NCBI RefSeq assembly: GCF_025420585.1
Contig: NZ_JAOEGB010000018.1
Coordinates: forward strand, 62,001-126,000
DNA: 64,000 nucleotides
Direction of reading: 5' to 3'
Source of the DNA: Planotetraspora sp. A-T 1434
Lineage (GTDB): Bacteria > Actinomycetota > Actinomycetes > Streptosporangiales > Streptosporangiaceae
This document shows, one piece after another, positions 1-8,424 of the stretch; the first letter of the stretch is position 1, and each line of letters starts with the position of its first letter. The position numbers were made by a program, and so were the translations under genes. The notes under the pieces are model-generated. The model had not been told where the DNA came from, ran no database searches, and was given only the letters and a program-made list of their open reading frames with translations.

Positions 1-132
1 AAGGAAGGCCGCTCACTCAACGCCTGGCTGGTGCGGGCCGCCTCGACCGCGCTACGTGCCCCGGAGCGCGACCACGGCTCCGACCGGCGCGGCAAGCGCA
101 GCGCTCAGCGTTACACCGGCTGGGCTCGCTAG
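1..132 (+). CDS. HicB-like antitoxin family protein, C-terminal part
   Basis: The reading frame is open from the first base and stops with TAG at 130-132, giving the last 43 residues of a protein whose start lies outside the window. The segment GRSLNAWLVRAAS resembles the ribbon-helix-helix tail of HicB-family antitoxin-like proteins. From general knowledge, such a small gene often precedes DUF4097 genes in actinomycetes, which fits the next gene. The basic tail (RRGKRSAQRY) is typical. No toxin gene is visible on this side. The family call is moderate because only the tail is seen. Confidence 0.6.
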   Translation, partial: KEGRSLNAWLVRAASTALRAPERDHGSDRRGKRSAQRYTGWAR

Positions 133-215
133 CCCACTCCGACACCCAGAACCACCTTCTTCGTACATCTCCGACCAGCGGAGATGTTCCTCTGACTCAT
201 TCCGAGGGGATAGCC

Positions 216-1064
216 ATGCCTGTTTTCGCCACGCCTGAACCGATTACCGCCACGATCGAGCTCTCCGTCGGCGACGTGCAGATCATCGCGAGCGACCGGA
301 CCGACACCGTCGTCGAGGTGCGGCCCAGCGACGAGTCCGACGAGTCCGATGTGGACGCCGCGCAGAAGACGCGAGTCGAGTACGCCAACGGCACGCTGAC
401 GGTCCGTGGGCCGAAGGCCCGCCTGCTCGACTTCTCCAAGAAGACCAGGTCGGTCGACGTGCTGATCGAACTTCCCACCGGCTCGCACGTGCACGCGGAC
501 CTGTCGGTAGCGGACCTGCGCGGCGTCGGCACGCTGGGGGAGTGCCGGCTCAAGGCGTCGGTCGGGCATTTCCGCCTCGACCGGACCGGACCGCTTCGAC
601 TGGCCACCTCCGGCGGCGACATCACCGTCGAAACGGTCGCGGGCAACGCCGACGTCTCCACCGGCACCGGGCGCGTGCACATCGGCGAGATCGGCGGCAC
701 CGCCGTCATCAAGAACTCCAACGGCAACACCGGCATCGGCACCGTCACCGGCGAACTGCAGGTGCGCTCGGCCAACGGCGACATCTCCGTCGACCGGGCC
801 GACGCCATGGTGGAAGCCAGGACCTCCAACGGAACCATTCGCGTCGGCCAGGTCACGCGCGACACCGTCACGCTGCACACCTCGACCGGCCACCTCGAAA
901 TCGGTGTCGCCGCCGGCACCGCCGCATGGCTCGACCTGAACACCTCGCACGGGCGGGTGGACAACTCGCTGGACGGTCTCAGCGAAGCACCGGAGAAGTC
1001 CGAGCAGACCGTCGAAGTCCGCGCGCACACGTCGTTCGGCGACATCACCGTCCGCCGTTCCTGA
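216..1064 (+). CDS. DUF4097 family beta-strand repeat protein
   Basis: 282 residues. The start ATG at 216 follows a purine-rich stretch (gagggg). The protein has no signal peptide or membrane segment. It is built of repeated short beta-strand units (for example SGGDITVETVAGNADVSTGTG and NGDISVDRADAMVEARTSNG-type repeats), the hallmark of DUF4097 parallel-beta proteins. The biochemical role of the family is unknown. It lies 22 bp upstream of an ABC exporter ATPase gene, so the two are probably co-transcribed, and a HicB-like gene precedes it. The family assignment is confident; any function is not. Confidence 0.85.
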   Translation: MPVFATPEPITATIELSVGDVQIIASDRTDTVVEVRPSDESDESDVDAAQKTRVEYANGTLTVRGPKARLLDFSKKTRSVDVLIELPTGSHVHADLSVADLRGVGTLGECRLKASVGHFRLDRTGPLRLATSGGDITVETVAGNADVSTGTGRVHIGEIGGTAVIKNSNGNTGIGTVTGELQVRSANGDISVDRADAMVEARTSNGTIRVGQVTRDTVTLHTSTGHLEIGVAAGTAAWLDLNTSHGRVDNSLDGLSEAPEKSEQTVEVRAHTSFGDITVRRS

Positions 1065-1086
1065 CCAGACCTCGAAAGGGGTTCTC

Positions 1087-2037
1087 ATGACCATGCCATC
1101 CCAATCCGCGATCACGGCGACCGGACTGCGCCGGTCGTACGGCGACCACGTCGTGCTCGACGGCGTCGACCTGAACGTGCCACGTGGCACCGTTTTCTCG
1201 TTACTCGGCGCCAACGGCGCCGGCAAGACCACCACAGTCAAGATCTTGTCCACCCTGATCCGCGCCGACGGGGGCAGCGCGCGGATCGCGGGTCACGACC
1301 TGTCCGCCGAGCCGGACGCGGTGCGTGCCGCGATCGGCGTCACCGGCCAGTTCTCGGCGGTCGACAACCTGCTGACCGGTCAGGAGAACCTGACCCTGAT
1401 GGCGGATCTGCACCACCTCGGCCGGAAGGCGGGCAGGCGCAGGACCGCCCAGCTGCTCGAACAGTTCGACCTCGTCGACGCGGCAAAGAAGACGGCGGCG
1501 ACCTACTCCGGCGGGATGCGGCGGCGGCTCGACCTCGCGATGACGCTGGTCGGCTCACCGCAGGTGATCTTCCTTGACGAGCCGACCACCGGGCTGGACC
1601 CGCGCAGCCGCCGCGCCATGTGGCAGATCGTGCGGGAGCTCGTGGCGGGTGGCGTCACCATCTTCCTCACCACCCAGTACCTGGAGGAGGCCGACGAGCT
1701 CGCCGACCGAATCGCGGTGCTCGACCACGGGAAGATCGTCGCCGAGGGCACCGCGGACGAGCTCAAGCGGCGCATTCCCGGCGGCCACGTCCTGCTGCGG
1801 TTCGCCGACGAGCGCGACCTCGAATCCGCCGCGCGCGCCGTGGGCCAGGTGTCCCGCGACAGCGACACGCTCGCCCTGCGCGTACCGCACGACGGCAGCC
1901 TCAGGTCGCTGAAGGCGCTGCTCGACCGGCTTGACCAGAACGGGGTCGAGGTCGACTCGCTGAGCGTGCACACCCCCGACCTCGACGACGTCTTCCTCGC
2001 TCTCACCGGCAACAAGGAAAAGGTGACCGCACGATGA
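1087..2037 (+). CDS. ABC transporter ATP-binding protein, DrrA type
   Basis: 316 residues. Cytoplasmic ATPase of a two-gene exporter. It has Walker A GANGAGKTT (about residues 42-50), the ABC signature YSGGMRRRLDL (about 140), Walker B VIFLDEPTTGLDP (about 160) and a switch histidine region replaced by TTQYLEEAD, typical of the DrrA/daunorubicin-resistance class. The C-terminal 80 residues match the DrrA accessory domain ending in DLDDVFLALTG. Its last four bases overlap the start of the permease gene (ATGA at 2034), indicating translational coupling. The cargo is unknown; hydrophobic drugs or lipids are typical for the family. Because the partner permease is frameshifted, the transporter may not work. 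Confidence 0.92.
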   Translation: MTMPSQSAITATGLRRSYGDHVVLDGVDLNVPRGTVFSLLGANGAGKTTTVKILSTLIRADGGSARIAGHDLSAEPDAVRAAIGVTGQFSAVDNLLTGQENLTLMADLHHLGRKAGRRRTAQLLEQFDLVDAAKKTAATYSGGMRRRLDLAMTLVGSPQVIFLDEPTTGLDPRSRRAMWQIVRELVAGGVTIFLTTQYLEEADELADRIAVLDHGKIVAEGTADELKRRIPGGHVLLRFADERDLESAARAVGQVSRDSDTLALRVPHDGSLRSLKALLDRLDQNGVEVDSLSVHTPDLDDVFLALTGNKEKVTAR

Positions 2038-2826
2038 GCACTGTGTCGTACGCCCTGACCGACTCGGCGACGATGCTTCGCCGCAACCTCAAGCGCATGG
2101 TGCGCTACCCGTCCATGACACTGCAGCTCATCGGCATGCCGATCGTCTTCCTGCTGCTGTTCGTCTACGTCTTCGGCGGCACGCTCGGCGCCGGGCTCGG
2201 CGGCGTCTCCGGCGGACGTGCGGAATACGTCAACTACGTCACCCCCGCGATCATCCTGATGACGATCACCGCCGCGGTCCAGGGCACCACCATCTCGATC
2301 GCCATGGATATGACCGAGGGCATCGTCGACCGGTTCCGCACCATGGCCATCGCCCGCGTGTCCGTCCTCACCGGACACGTCATCGGCAGCCTCATCCAGA
2401 CGATGCTCAGCATCGCGGCGGTCACCGGCGTCGCGCTGCTCATCGGCTTCCTGGCCGTCGGCGGGGCCCGGCGAATGGCTCGCCCTCATCGGTGTCCTGG
2501 TGATGATGGCCTTCGCCTTCATCTGGCTGTCGGTCGCGTTCGGCCTGGCCAGCAAGACCGTCGAGTCGTCGAGCAACGTCGGTATGCCGCTGCTGCTGCT
2601 CCCGTTCCTGGGCAGCGGGTTCGTCCCGACCGACTCGATGCCCACCGTGCTGCGCTGGTTCGCCGAGTACCAGCCGTTCACGCCGCTCATCGAGACCCTG
2701 CGCGGCCTGCTGATGGGCACGCCGATCGGGAACAACGCCGTCATCGCGGTCGGCTGGTGCGTCGTCATCACGCTCGGCGGCTACCTCTGGTCGAAGAAGC
2801 TCTTCAACCGCGAATCCACCCGCTAA
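2034..2826 (+). pseudogene. ABC-2 type permease (DrrB type), frameshifted
   Basis: The permease partner of the preceding ATPase. The first frame encodes the N-terminal half with membrane segments (MPIVFLLLFVYVFGG, the ATG-coupled start at 2034, and IAAVTGVALLIGFLAVGG). It then loses homology at about 2455-2470 and runs on as an arginine-rich out-of-frame tail. The expected second half (MMAFAFIWLSVAFGLASKTV, then LLLLPFLGSGFVPTDSMP and TLRGLLMGTPIGN) lies in the next frame and stops at 2826. Removing one G from the GGCGGGG run near 2457-2466 restores one ABC-2 permease of about 263 residues. This is either a real loss-of-function mutation or a homopolymer sequencing error. Confidence 0.85.
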
Positions 2827-2884
2827 GCCTCACTTGAGCCAAAGACAAAAGATACGCCGGATGCGCATCGGGCCGCGGCGTCGG

Positions 2885-3781
2885 TCAGTCGCCGTCCCCT
2901 TGCTGCGTACTGTCGGATCGCCGCGTGCTGTCGGAGAGGTCGAGCTTGCGCAGCCCCTCCAGGACGCGGAGCAGAGTGGCCGCGTCGGGGCCCTCGGCGC
3001 GCCTGCCCCGAGGGTTGCGCCGCATCCGCCGCGGCAGCGACGCATGCGGCTCACCGGCCTCGGCCCCAAATGGACCAAGGCTTTCCAGCGGCTCCAGCGA
3101 ACCCACGAACTCCGGTGAGTCCAAGAAGTCGGGCGATTCAAGGGCGCTGAGGCCCTGGGCGCCAAAGCTGGGCGGCGGTTTCGTAACGGAGTCCGGCGTG
3201 CGGGGGAGTGGGACGGCGAGCTCGCACCAAACGATCTTCCCCCGGTCGGGCGCCGTGTAGTGTCCCCACTTCGTCGCCAGGCTGCCCACCAGGGTCAACC
3301 CGCGGCCGCCTTCGTCCCATTCCCCACTCTCGGCGGGCACCGGCTCGCGCTCGCTGCCGTCCCACACCTCGATGAACAGGCTGCGCGGCCCCGACGACAG
3401 ACTCAGCCGCAGCGCCACCATGCGCAGCGTCACGGGGAACATCGACGAGGCGATCGGAACGCTCGACACCGAGTTCGTGGCCTGCACCGCGTTCGTCACC
3501 AGCTCCGACGCCAGCAGCTCCGCCGTGTCGACGAGCTGCGGCAGCTCCCACCTGCCGAGCTGGCATCTGACGAAGGCCCGTGCCCGCCTCGGAGCGGTCG
3601 CGGCGGAGCCGAACACCTTGTCGGCGGCCCTCCGGTCCTCATGGGAGGGAAAGGGAGACGTCAGCATCCCCGGGGCAGTCCTCGAACAGCCCGTCCCGCC
3701 TGGACGGCTCGGCCGTACACCGCGCGAACGGCCGGTCGGGGAAAACGCATGCCTCCGATCATCTGTCATGACTCGCGGCAA
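2885..3781 (-). CDS. ATP-binding (HATPase, anti-sigma/RsbW-like) regulatory protein
   Basis: Up to 298 residues. The central 130 residues form a single GHKL ATPase domain: ELVTNAVQ is the N box and DEGGRGLTLVGSLA the G box. There is no dimerisation/phosphoacceptor domain and no membrane segment, so this is the stand-alone anti-sigma-factor-like type that is abundant in actinomycetes. The N-terminal 40 residues and the acidic-then-arginine-rich C-terminus look unstructured. A later ATG at 3670 (MLTSPFPSHEDRR) may be the true start. No sigma factor or anti-anti-sigma gene lies next to it, so the partner is unknown. Confidence 0.8.
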   Translation of the reverse strand: MPRVMTDDRRHAFSPTGRSRGVRPSRPGGTGCSRTAPGMLTSPFPSHEDRRAADKVFGSAATAPRRARAFVRCQLGRWELPQLVDTAELLASELVTNAVQATNSVSSVPIASSMFPVTLRMVALRLSLSSGPRSLFIEVWDGSEREPVPAESGEWDEGGRGLTLVGSLATKWGHYTAPDRGKIVWCELAVPLPRTPDSVTKPPPSFGAQGLSALESPDFLDSPEFVGSLEPLESLGPFGAEAGEPHASLPRRMRRNPRGRRAEGPDAATLLRVLEGLRKLDLSDSTRRSDSTQQGDGD

Positions 3782-3834
3782 AGTGAGCCGGTTCGCAGCA
3801 TTCAGATAAGTTTCTCGCCTGAATTACCCGCACG

Positions 3835-4416
3835 TCACCCAGGCGACCGCAACCCGTCGAACACGATGTCGAGCATCCGGCTCCGGACTTCCGGTTCCAC
3901 GTGCTCGGCGGCCCGTGACGCGCCGATCAGCAACGCGATCAGCTCCGCCACGCCGATGTCCAGGCGTACGGCCCCGCCCCGCTGGGCCCGCGCGAGCAGC
4001 GCCTCCAGGGCGGCCGCCAACTCCGCCCCAACAGGCGACGGCTCCCCATCACCACCCTTTACGGCGGCGGCCTCGGCCAGAACCTCCGCATAGGCGCTCT
4101 GCGTGGCGGCCTGCTCGACCGCGTAGGTGAAGAACGCGAAGAACGCCGCTCCCGCGTCGGATTCCGACAACGACGCGGCCTTCTCGGCGAGCCGGCGAAC
4201 CCGGCCGAGGAACACCGCCTGGATCAGCGCCTCTTTCGTCGGGAAATGCCGGAAGACGGTTCCGACGCCGACACCGGCCTCCTTCGCCACGTCCTCGGTC
4301 GACGCCGACAGGCCCTGTCCGGCGAAGACGGCCTCGGCCGCCTCGAGAATCTTCGCTCGGTTTCGCCGCGCGTCGGCGCGCAGCGGCTTCTCCTCAGCCA
4401 TCGGCAAGCGGGCCAT
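3835..4416 (-). CDS. TetR family transcriptional regulator
   Basis: About 193 residues from the ATG at 4416; an ATG at 4401 (MAEEKPLRADARRNR) is equally plausible. The N-terminal HTH is canonical: ILEAAEAVFAGQGLSASTED followed by AGVGVGTVFRHFPTKEALI. The C-terminal domain resembles the SCP1.201-like/TetR_C set common in actinomycetes. It is divergent from the SnoaL-like gene at 4530, and the space between holds two CGGAG...CTCCG palindromes and a sigma-70-like promoter. It very likely represses its neighbour and itself. The ligand is unknown. Confidence 0.9.
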   Translation of the reverse strand: MARLPMAEEKPLRADARRNRAKILEAAEAVFAGQGLSASTEDVAKEAGVGVGTVFRHFPTKEALIQAVFLGRVRRLAEKAASLSESDAGAAFFAFFTYAVEQAATQSAYAEVLAEAAAVKGGDGEPSPVGAELAAALEALLARAQRGGAVRLDIGVAELIALLIGASRAAEHVEPEVRSRMLDIVFDGLRSPG

Positions 4417-4445
4417 TGACAATCGGAGTCGCCGCTCCGTATCTT
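4417..4445 (+). promoter_or_regulatory. Sigma-70-type promoter for the SnoaL-like gene
   Basis: TTGACA (4417-4422), a 17-bp spacer, then TATCTT (4440-4445). This is a near-ideal vegetative promoter reading toward the gene at 4530. An imperfect palindrome fills the spacer and a perfect one lies just downstream, so a bound repressor would block it. The -35 also overlaps the start of the divergent tetR gene. Confidence 0.65.
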
Positions 4446-4467
4446 CTATTCGGAGTCACGACTCCGA
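4421..4467. promoter_or_regulatory. Two TetR operator palindromes
   Basis: A perfect inverted repeat TCGGAGTC-AC-GACTCCGA occupies 4450-4467. A second, imperfect copy (AATCGGAGTC then GCCGCTCCGT) occupies 4421-4440 inside the promoter spacer. Both share CGGAG/CTCCG arms. Their position between divergent tetR and SnoaL-like genes is the classic arrangement for a TetR autorepressor. Binding is inferred. Confidence 0.7.
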
Positions 4468-4529
4468 TTGTACGGCACGCCGCCCTGAGCCACAGATCCA
4501 CGATCCGACGGAAGGAACCGTGACCCTCG

Positions 4530-5054
4530 ATGACCCTGACCCCACGCGAAGCCTTCACCCGCTGGCAGCAGGCGGTCCTCGCCGGATCCCCGGACCAGGC
4601 CCACGACCGAACCGGCGACCACACGCCAGACCACACGGGGGACCATTCAGCGGGGGAGCCCTACGTGGGCGACCTCAACGCGGACGACGTAGTGGTGGAG
4701 TGGCCGTTCAACCCGCCCGGCAGGCCCCGGCGGATCGAGGGCCGCGCCGCGTTCGACGCGATCGCGAAGGCCGGCCGGGACGCCCTCCCCGTCCGGTTCG
4801 AGGAGTTCCGCGACGTGGTCGTCCACGAGACCGCCGACCCCGAAGTGATCATCGCCGAATACGAGCTCACCGGGACGATCCTCACCACCGGCCGCCAGGC
4901 ATCGGCCCATTTCGTCACAGTTCTCCGCGTCCGCGACGGCAAGATCGTGCATGTCCGGGAGTATCAGGACGTCCTCGCCATGGCGGACGCCCTCGGCCAG
5001 CTCCCCGCACTGCTCCGGGGCATGACCGTGGCCGGGAAAGAGAGCCCTGTCTGA
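4530..5054 (+). CDS. SnoaL-like / NTF2-fold protein
   Basis: 174 residues, ATG at 4530. The start FTRWQQAVLAG, the central DVVVEWPFNPPGRPRRIEGR and the later KIVHVREYQDVLAMADAL are the typical helix-cone-beta layout of nuclear transport factor 2 / SnoaL-like proteins, which are small cyclases, isomerases or ligand-binding proteins. An insertion of His/Asp-rich residues (HDRTGDHTPDHTGDH) after the first helix is unusual and could be a loop. It is under control of the divergent TetR regulator. The reaction is unknown. Confidence 0.8.
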   Translation: MTLTPREAFTRWQQAVLAGSPDQAHDRTGDHTPDHTGDHSAGEPYVGDLNADDVVVEWPFNPPGRPRRIEGRAAFDAIAKAGRDALPVRFEEFRDVVVHETADPEVIIAEYELTGTILTTGRQASAHFVTVLRVRDGKIVHVREYQDVLAMADALGQLPALLRGMTVAGKESPV

Positions 5055-5179
5055 CACGCCGCCGAGACCAGACGGGAATCAGAAGCGGGGCGCTACAGCG
5101 CGGCCAGGTGCTCGTAGTCGGGGGCCCTGACCGCCCCTACCTGACAGAAGATGGCAGGAATGGGCGCGAAGGTAGGGGC

Positions 5180-5587
5180 ATGACGAACCACGCGACAGGC
5201 ACCTTCGACATCACCGGCTGGAACGAGCTCGCCACGGAGGAACGGGAAGGCGCGACGGTCGGCCGGATCCTGATCACCAAGGCGTTCCACGGCGACCTCG
5301 AGGCCACCAGCACCACCGAGATCCTCACCGTCGCCACCGCGGCCGGCCCAGTCGCGTACGTCGGCATCGAACACCTCGACGGAACCCTCGGCGGCCGAAA
5401 GGGCACCTTCGTCCTGCAACACAGCGCGGGCAGCGACGACGGCGCCCAGTGGATGCGGTGGCAGATCGTTCCCACATCCGGGACGGGGGAGTTGTCCGGA
5501 CTGCGGGGCGAAGGCAGGATCGAGCGCCGCGAAGACGGCAGCCATGTGTTCACCCTGGACTACGAACTGCGGGACTCGCCCGAGTGA
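5180..5587 (+). CDS. DUF3224 domain-containing protein
   Basis: 135 residues from the ATG at 5180, which is preceded by gaaggtagggg as ribosome-binding site. The frame is open much further upstream, but only the part from 5180 looks like protein: TGTFDITGWNE, then GTLGGRKGTFVLQHSA and GTGELSGLRGEGRI, the hallmark of the DUF3224 beta-barrel (allene-oxide-cyclase-barrel-like) family. No signal peptide. Function unknown. It is 125 bp downstream of the SnoaL-like gene and could share its transcript. Confidence 0.88.
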   Translation: MTNHATGTFDITGWNELATEEREGATVGRILITKAFHGDLEATSTTEILTVATAAGPVAYVGIEHLDGTLGGRKGTFVLQHSAGSDDGAQWMRWQIVPTSGTGELSGLRGEGRIERREDGSHVFTLDYELRDSPE

Positions 5588-5662
5588 TCGGCCCGATGGC
5601 CGTGGCCCGGCCATGACCTGGCGGCACGCCTAACTCGCCTAACGGTGGGTAGCTGGTGCCGC

Positions 5663-6757
5663 ATGCTGTCTCCCGCTGATCGACAGGCCGCCGAAGACCC
5701 GGCCACCGAGCAAACGACCACGCAAACGGCCACTCCAGAACCGGACGCCGGACCGGCCAAGGATCCGGCCGACGGGCGACCCGCCACCGCACAGCCGGCG
5801 GACGACCTGGCCACCGGGCGCCACGCCGAGCCCGAGTCCCGCACGCGGTCGGCCCACGGCAAGGCTCCACGCGTCGCGGTCATCGCCCACCGCAAGAAGT
5901 CCCTCGGCGGCGGGCTCGACGAGCTTCGCAAAGTGATCGCGGACCACGAGGTCGGCGACCTGCTGTGGTACGAAGTGCCGAAAAGCAAGAAAGCCCCGAA
6001 GAAGGCCCGCGAAGCCCTCAAGAAGGGCGCGGACCTGATCTTCGTGTGGGGCGGCGACGGCTCGGTCCAGCGCTGCGTCGACGCGCTCGCCGGCACCGAC
6101 GCCACGGTCGCCATCATCCCCGCGGGAACGGCCAACCTGCTCGCCCGCAACCTCGGCATCCCGCAGGATCTGCCCGAGGCGGTACGGATCGGATTCCAGG
6201 GCCGCCGCGTCAAGCTCGACCTCGGCAAGATCAACGGTGAGCACTTCGCCGTCATGGCCGGCGTGGGGTTCGACGCCGAGATGATCGCCGACGCCGACCG
6301 GGGCCTGAAGGACCGCCTCGGGCGGCTCGCCTACGTCTGGACCGGCCTGCGGCACGTCGGCGGCGCCGTCACGCCCATGAAAATCAAGATCGACGGCACG
6401 GACTGGTTCGAAGGGGACGCCAGCTGCGTGCTCGTCGGCAACGTCGGCACCATCACCGGCGGTGTCGAGGTCTTCGACGAGGCCCGGCCCGACGACGGCT
6501 GGCTGGAGGTCGGTGTCTCCACCGCCGAAGGCCCCATCCAGTGGGCGCGCGCCCTCGGACGCATGAGCGCCGGGCGCGCCGAGGACTCCCCGTTCGTCCG
6601 CGTCACCCGGGCCCGCAAGATCTCCGTCAAGCTCAGCACCCCCATGGCGTACGAGCTGGATGGCGGGGCGCGCGGAGAGGTCAAGCGCGTGAAGATCAAG
6701 GTCGTGCCGCGCGGCATCACCCTCTGCCTGCCGGACAACCCCGCCGACCAGGGATGA
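5663..6757 (+). CDS. Diacylglycerol kinase family lipid kinase
   Basis: 364 residues from the ATG at 5663; a GTG at 5645 is also in frame. The first 70 residues are an acidic, Ala/Pro/Thr-rich disordered leader. The DAGK catalytic domain follows: VWGGDGSVQRCVDAL is the glycine-rich nucleotide-binding GGDGT-type motif and IIPAGTANLLARNLGI the second conserved block. The C-terminal beta-sandwich has the expected GFDAEMIADAD and YELDGG motifs. Members phosphorylate diacylglycerol, sphingoid bases or related lipids at the membrane with ATP. The exact lipid cannot be told. The usual T of GGDGT is S here, a common variant. Confidence 0.9.
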   Translation: MLSPADRQAAEDPATEQTTTQTATPEPDAGPAKDPADGRPATAQPADDLATGRHAEPESRTRSAHGKAPRVAVIAHRKKSLGGGLDELRKVIADHEVGDLLWYEVPKSKKAPKKAREALKKGADLIFVWGGDGSVQRCVDALAGTDATVAIIPAGTANLLARNLGIPQDLPEAVRIGFQGRRVKLDLGKINGEHFAVMAGVGFDAEMIADADRGLKDRLGRLAYVWTGLRHVGGAVTPMKIKIDGTDWFEGDASCVLVGNVGTITGGVEVFDEARPDDGWLEVGVSTAEGPIQWARALGRMSAGRAEDSPFVRVTRARKISVKLSTPMAYELDGGARGEVKRVKIKVVPRGITLCLPDNPADQG

Positions 6758-6973
6758 CGGCCATCCGAGGCGGGGGAGCCGGGGCGGCCGAGACGGGGAG
6801 GGGAACCGGTCCGCGGCCATTCCTGCCGGCGTAGCGCGACGCGTGGGCCCGGCACATGCCGAGAGTTACGCCGGTTCGGCGGCCCGCACATCCCCGGAGG
6901 AGGCGGCCCGGCGGTGCCACGCGAAATGCCGGGGGAGACCGACGGCTGCGCTCGAATGCGGGACCTCGGCCGG

Positions 6974-8143
6974 CTACCAGTCGCGAACGGCGTCCACGCC
7001 CGCGGCCAGGCTTCCTCTCACCGCGCCTAGGGCCAAGCCGAGGGTTGCTTCGGCGTCGCTCACGATGAAGTCGAGGGCGGCGAAGAGTTCCTCTCTTTCG
7101 TCGGTCGCGATGAACCGCGTTCGACGATCCAGCTCGTTGAAGCCCATGCCGTACTCACGGCCGATCTGGACCAGCTGAGCCGGCAGGTTCTCGTCAGAGT
7201 GGCCAGAAAGCACCGCTATGACCGCCTGCCGCGTCTCCTTGTACTGCGCGACGGCCTCCTTGTAGCAGGTTCCGCTGATGTGCTCGCGACCGTCCCAGTC
7301 ACGCAAGGGGTTGGCCCGGTTCTCCGCGACCCACTCGGGCTTGCGAGCAGCGGTGATCTCGACGAACGTGCCATGCGGGATCTCCGGGCGCCAGGTCGCC
7401 CGCATGGCGACGGCGTACTCGTGCGGGACGCTGTGGAGACACAGCAGCTCCAGCGCAGGAACGCACTTAGGTAGTAGACGATCGGACTTGCTCATCCCGA
7501 AGAGGTCCGTGATGTGCAGCCTTCGCAGCGACGCCAGCCGGTTGAGACTCGATGCCTGGGAGAGCAGGCCCAGGTTGCCGGACAACGAAAGCAGCACCAG
7601 CGCGGGGAAATGCTCGGCAAGCCGGTCGCAGTCGAGAGACTCGACCTCTGTGACGGACAAGCTGCGAATGTCGCGACGAGGCCCAGCAAGCTCGTTCATC
7701 GCCTGGTTGATCTCGGCGCCTGTGCGGGTCATCTCGCGCGGATCAGACCAAGGTTCGCGCTCGCCTCTGTCCCAGCGTCTTTGGCGGGCGAGCTGTTCGC
7801 CGAGCCACCACCCGGTGGAGTAGCTCGATGACGGCTTGGTGCGCAAAAGCGGCAGCTTGCCGATGACCTTGTAACCGCGCGGAAGAACCCATTCGTAGTT
7901 GCAATGAGACGGCCGGCCTGCCCAGTTGTGGTGGGTCAGCACAAGGGCCGACACCTCACCGAGGTCGGTCACTGATTCGGGCTCTGGGCCGGACCAGTTC
8001 AGCTCAAGCACTCCGGCCGTTTTCCAGTCGGGATTGAGATCAGTGATCTGCGCGGCAGTCCACTCATCGAGGGACTCAGAGAATGCAGCCACAACATCCC
8101 CTGGTGCGATCGGCCTTGGGGGCGCAGACTTCCGGCCAGCCAT
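6974..8143 (-). CDS. Hypothetical protein with leucine-rich-repeat-like centre
   Basis: 389 residues from the ATG at 8143 (MAGRKSAPPRP); nine more codons are open upstream. Residues about 150-250 contain leucine-spaced segments (FPALVLLSLSGNLGLLSQ, then RLASLRRLHITDL and VPALELLCLHSVP) that look like leucine-rich repeats. The last third is charged and helical. There is no signal peptide or transmembrane segment, so it is probably cytoplasmic. I do not recognise a named family. Its 5' side faces the dif-like site at 8232-8259. Confidence 0.7.
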   Translation of the reverse strand: MAGRKSAPPRPIAPGDVVAAFSESLDEWTAAQITDLNPDWKTAGVLELNWSGPEPESVTDLGEVSALVLTHHNWAGRPSHCNYEWVLPRGYKVIGKLPLLRTKPSSSYSTGWWLGEQLARQRRWDRGEREPWSDPREMTRTGAEINQAMNELAGPRRDIRSLSVTEVESLDCDRLAEHFPALVLLSLSGNLGLLSQASSLNRLASLRRLHITDLFGMSKSDRLLPKCVPALELLCLHSVPHEYAVAMRATWRPEIPHGTFVEITAARKPEWVAENRANPLRDWDGREHISGTCYKEAVAQYKETRQAVIAVLSGHSDENLPAQLVQIGREYGMGFNELDRRTRFIATDEREELFAALDFIVSDAEATLGLALGAVRGSLAAGVDAVRDW

Positions 8144-8231
8144 GCATGAAAGGGTAGTGCCCGACGCCATGCCGTGAGGCGGGAGAACTTACCGCTGATG
8201 AAGCCCTGATGGGGGACTCCTTCTGAGGTTT

Positions 8232-8259
8232 ACTTGACATAATGTTCCTTATCAAGCAT
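8232..8259. other. dif-like Xer recombination site
   Basis: 28 bp with the exact architecture of a chromosome-dimer-resolution site: an 11-bp arm ACTTGACATAA (8232-8242), a 6-bp centre TGTTCC (8243-8248) and an 11-bp arm TTATCAAGCAT (8249-8259). The inner arm ends CATAA and TTAT are the same as in E. coli dif. The left 14 bp ACTTGACATAATGT also match, as I recall it, the actinobacterial dif consensus on the other strand. It is intergenic, in a low-GC pocket within very GC-rich DNA. It is either the chromosomal dif or a dif-like attachment site of an Xer-using element. Confidence 0.6.
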
Positions 8260-8424
8260 CGAGGTGACACCGCGACCGGGGGCTCTGATCATCAGGTGAA
8301 CGCGCACCTTACGCTCGTGGACGGCGGTCGTTTTCCCGAAGACGCGTCCCGGAGATATGGACGAGACGGGACGTAAGCCGCCAAGTGATCACCACTGAGG
8401 CGCGCCAGGCCGTACGATCACGGC

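Noticed and set aside
4127-5179. Long open frame running into the DUF3224 gene
   Set aside because: Before 5180 the translation is Arg/Pro-rich and antisense to tetR or out of frame with the SnoaL-like gene; only the part after the ATG at 5180 is protein-like.
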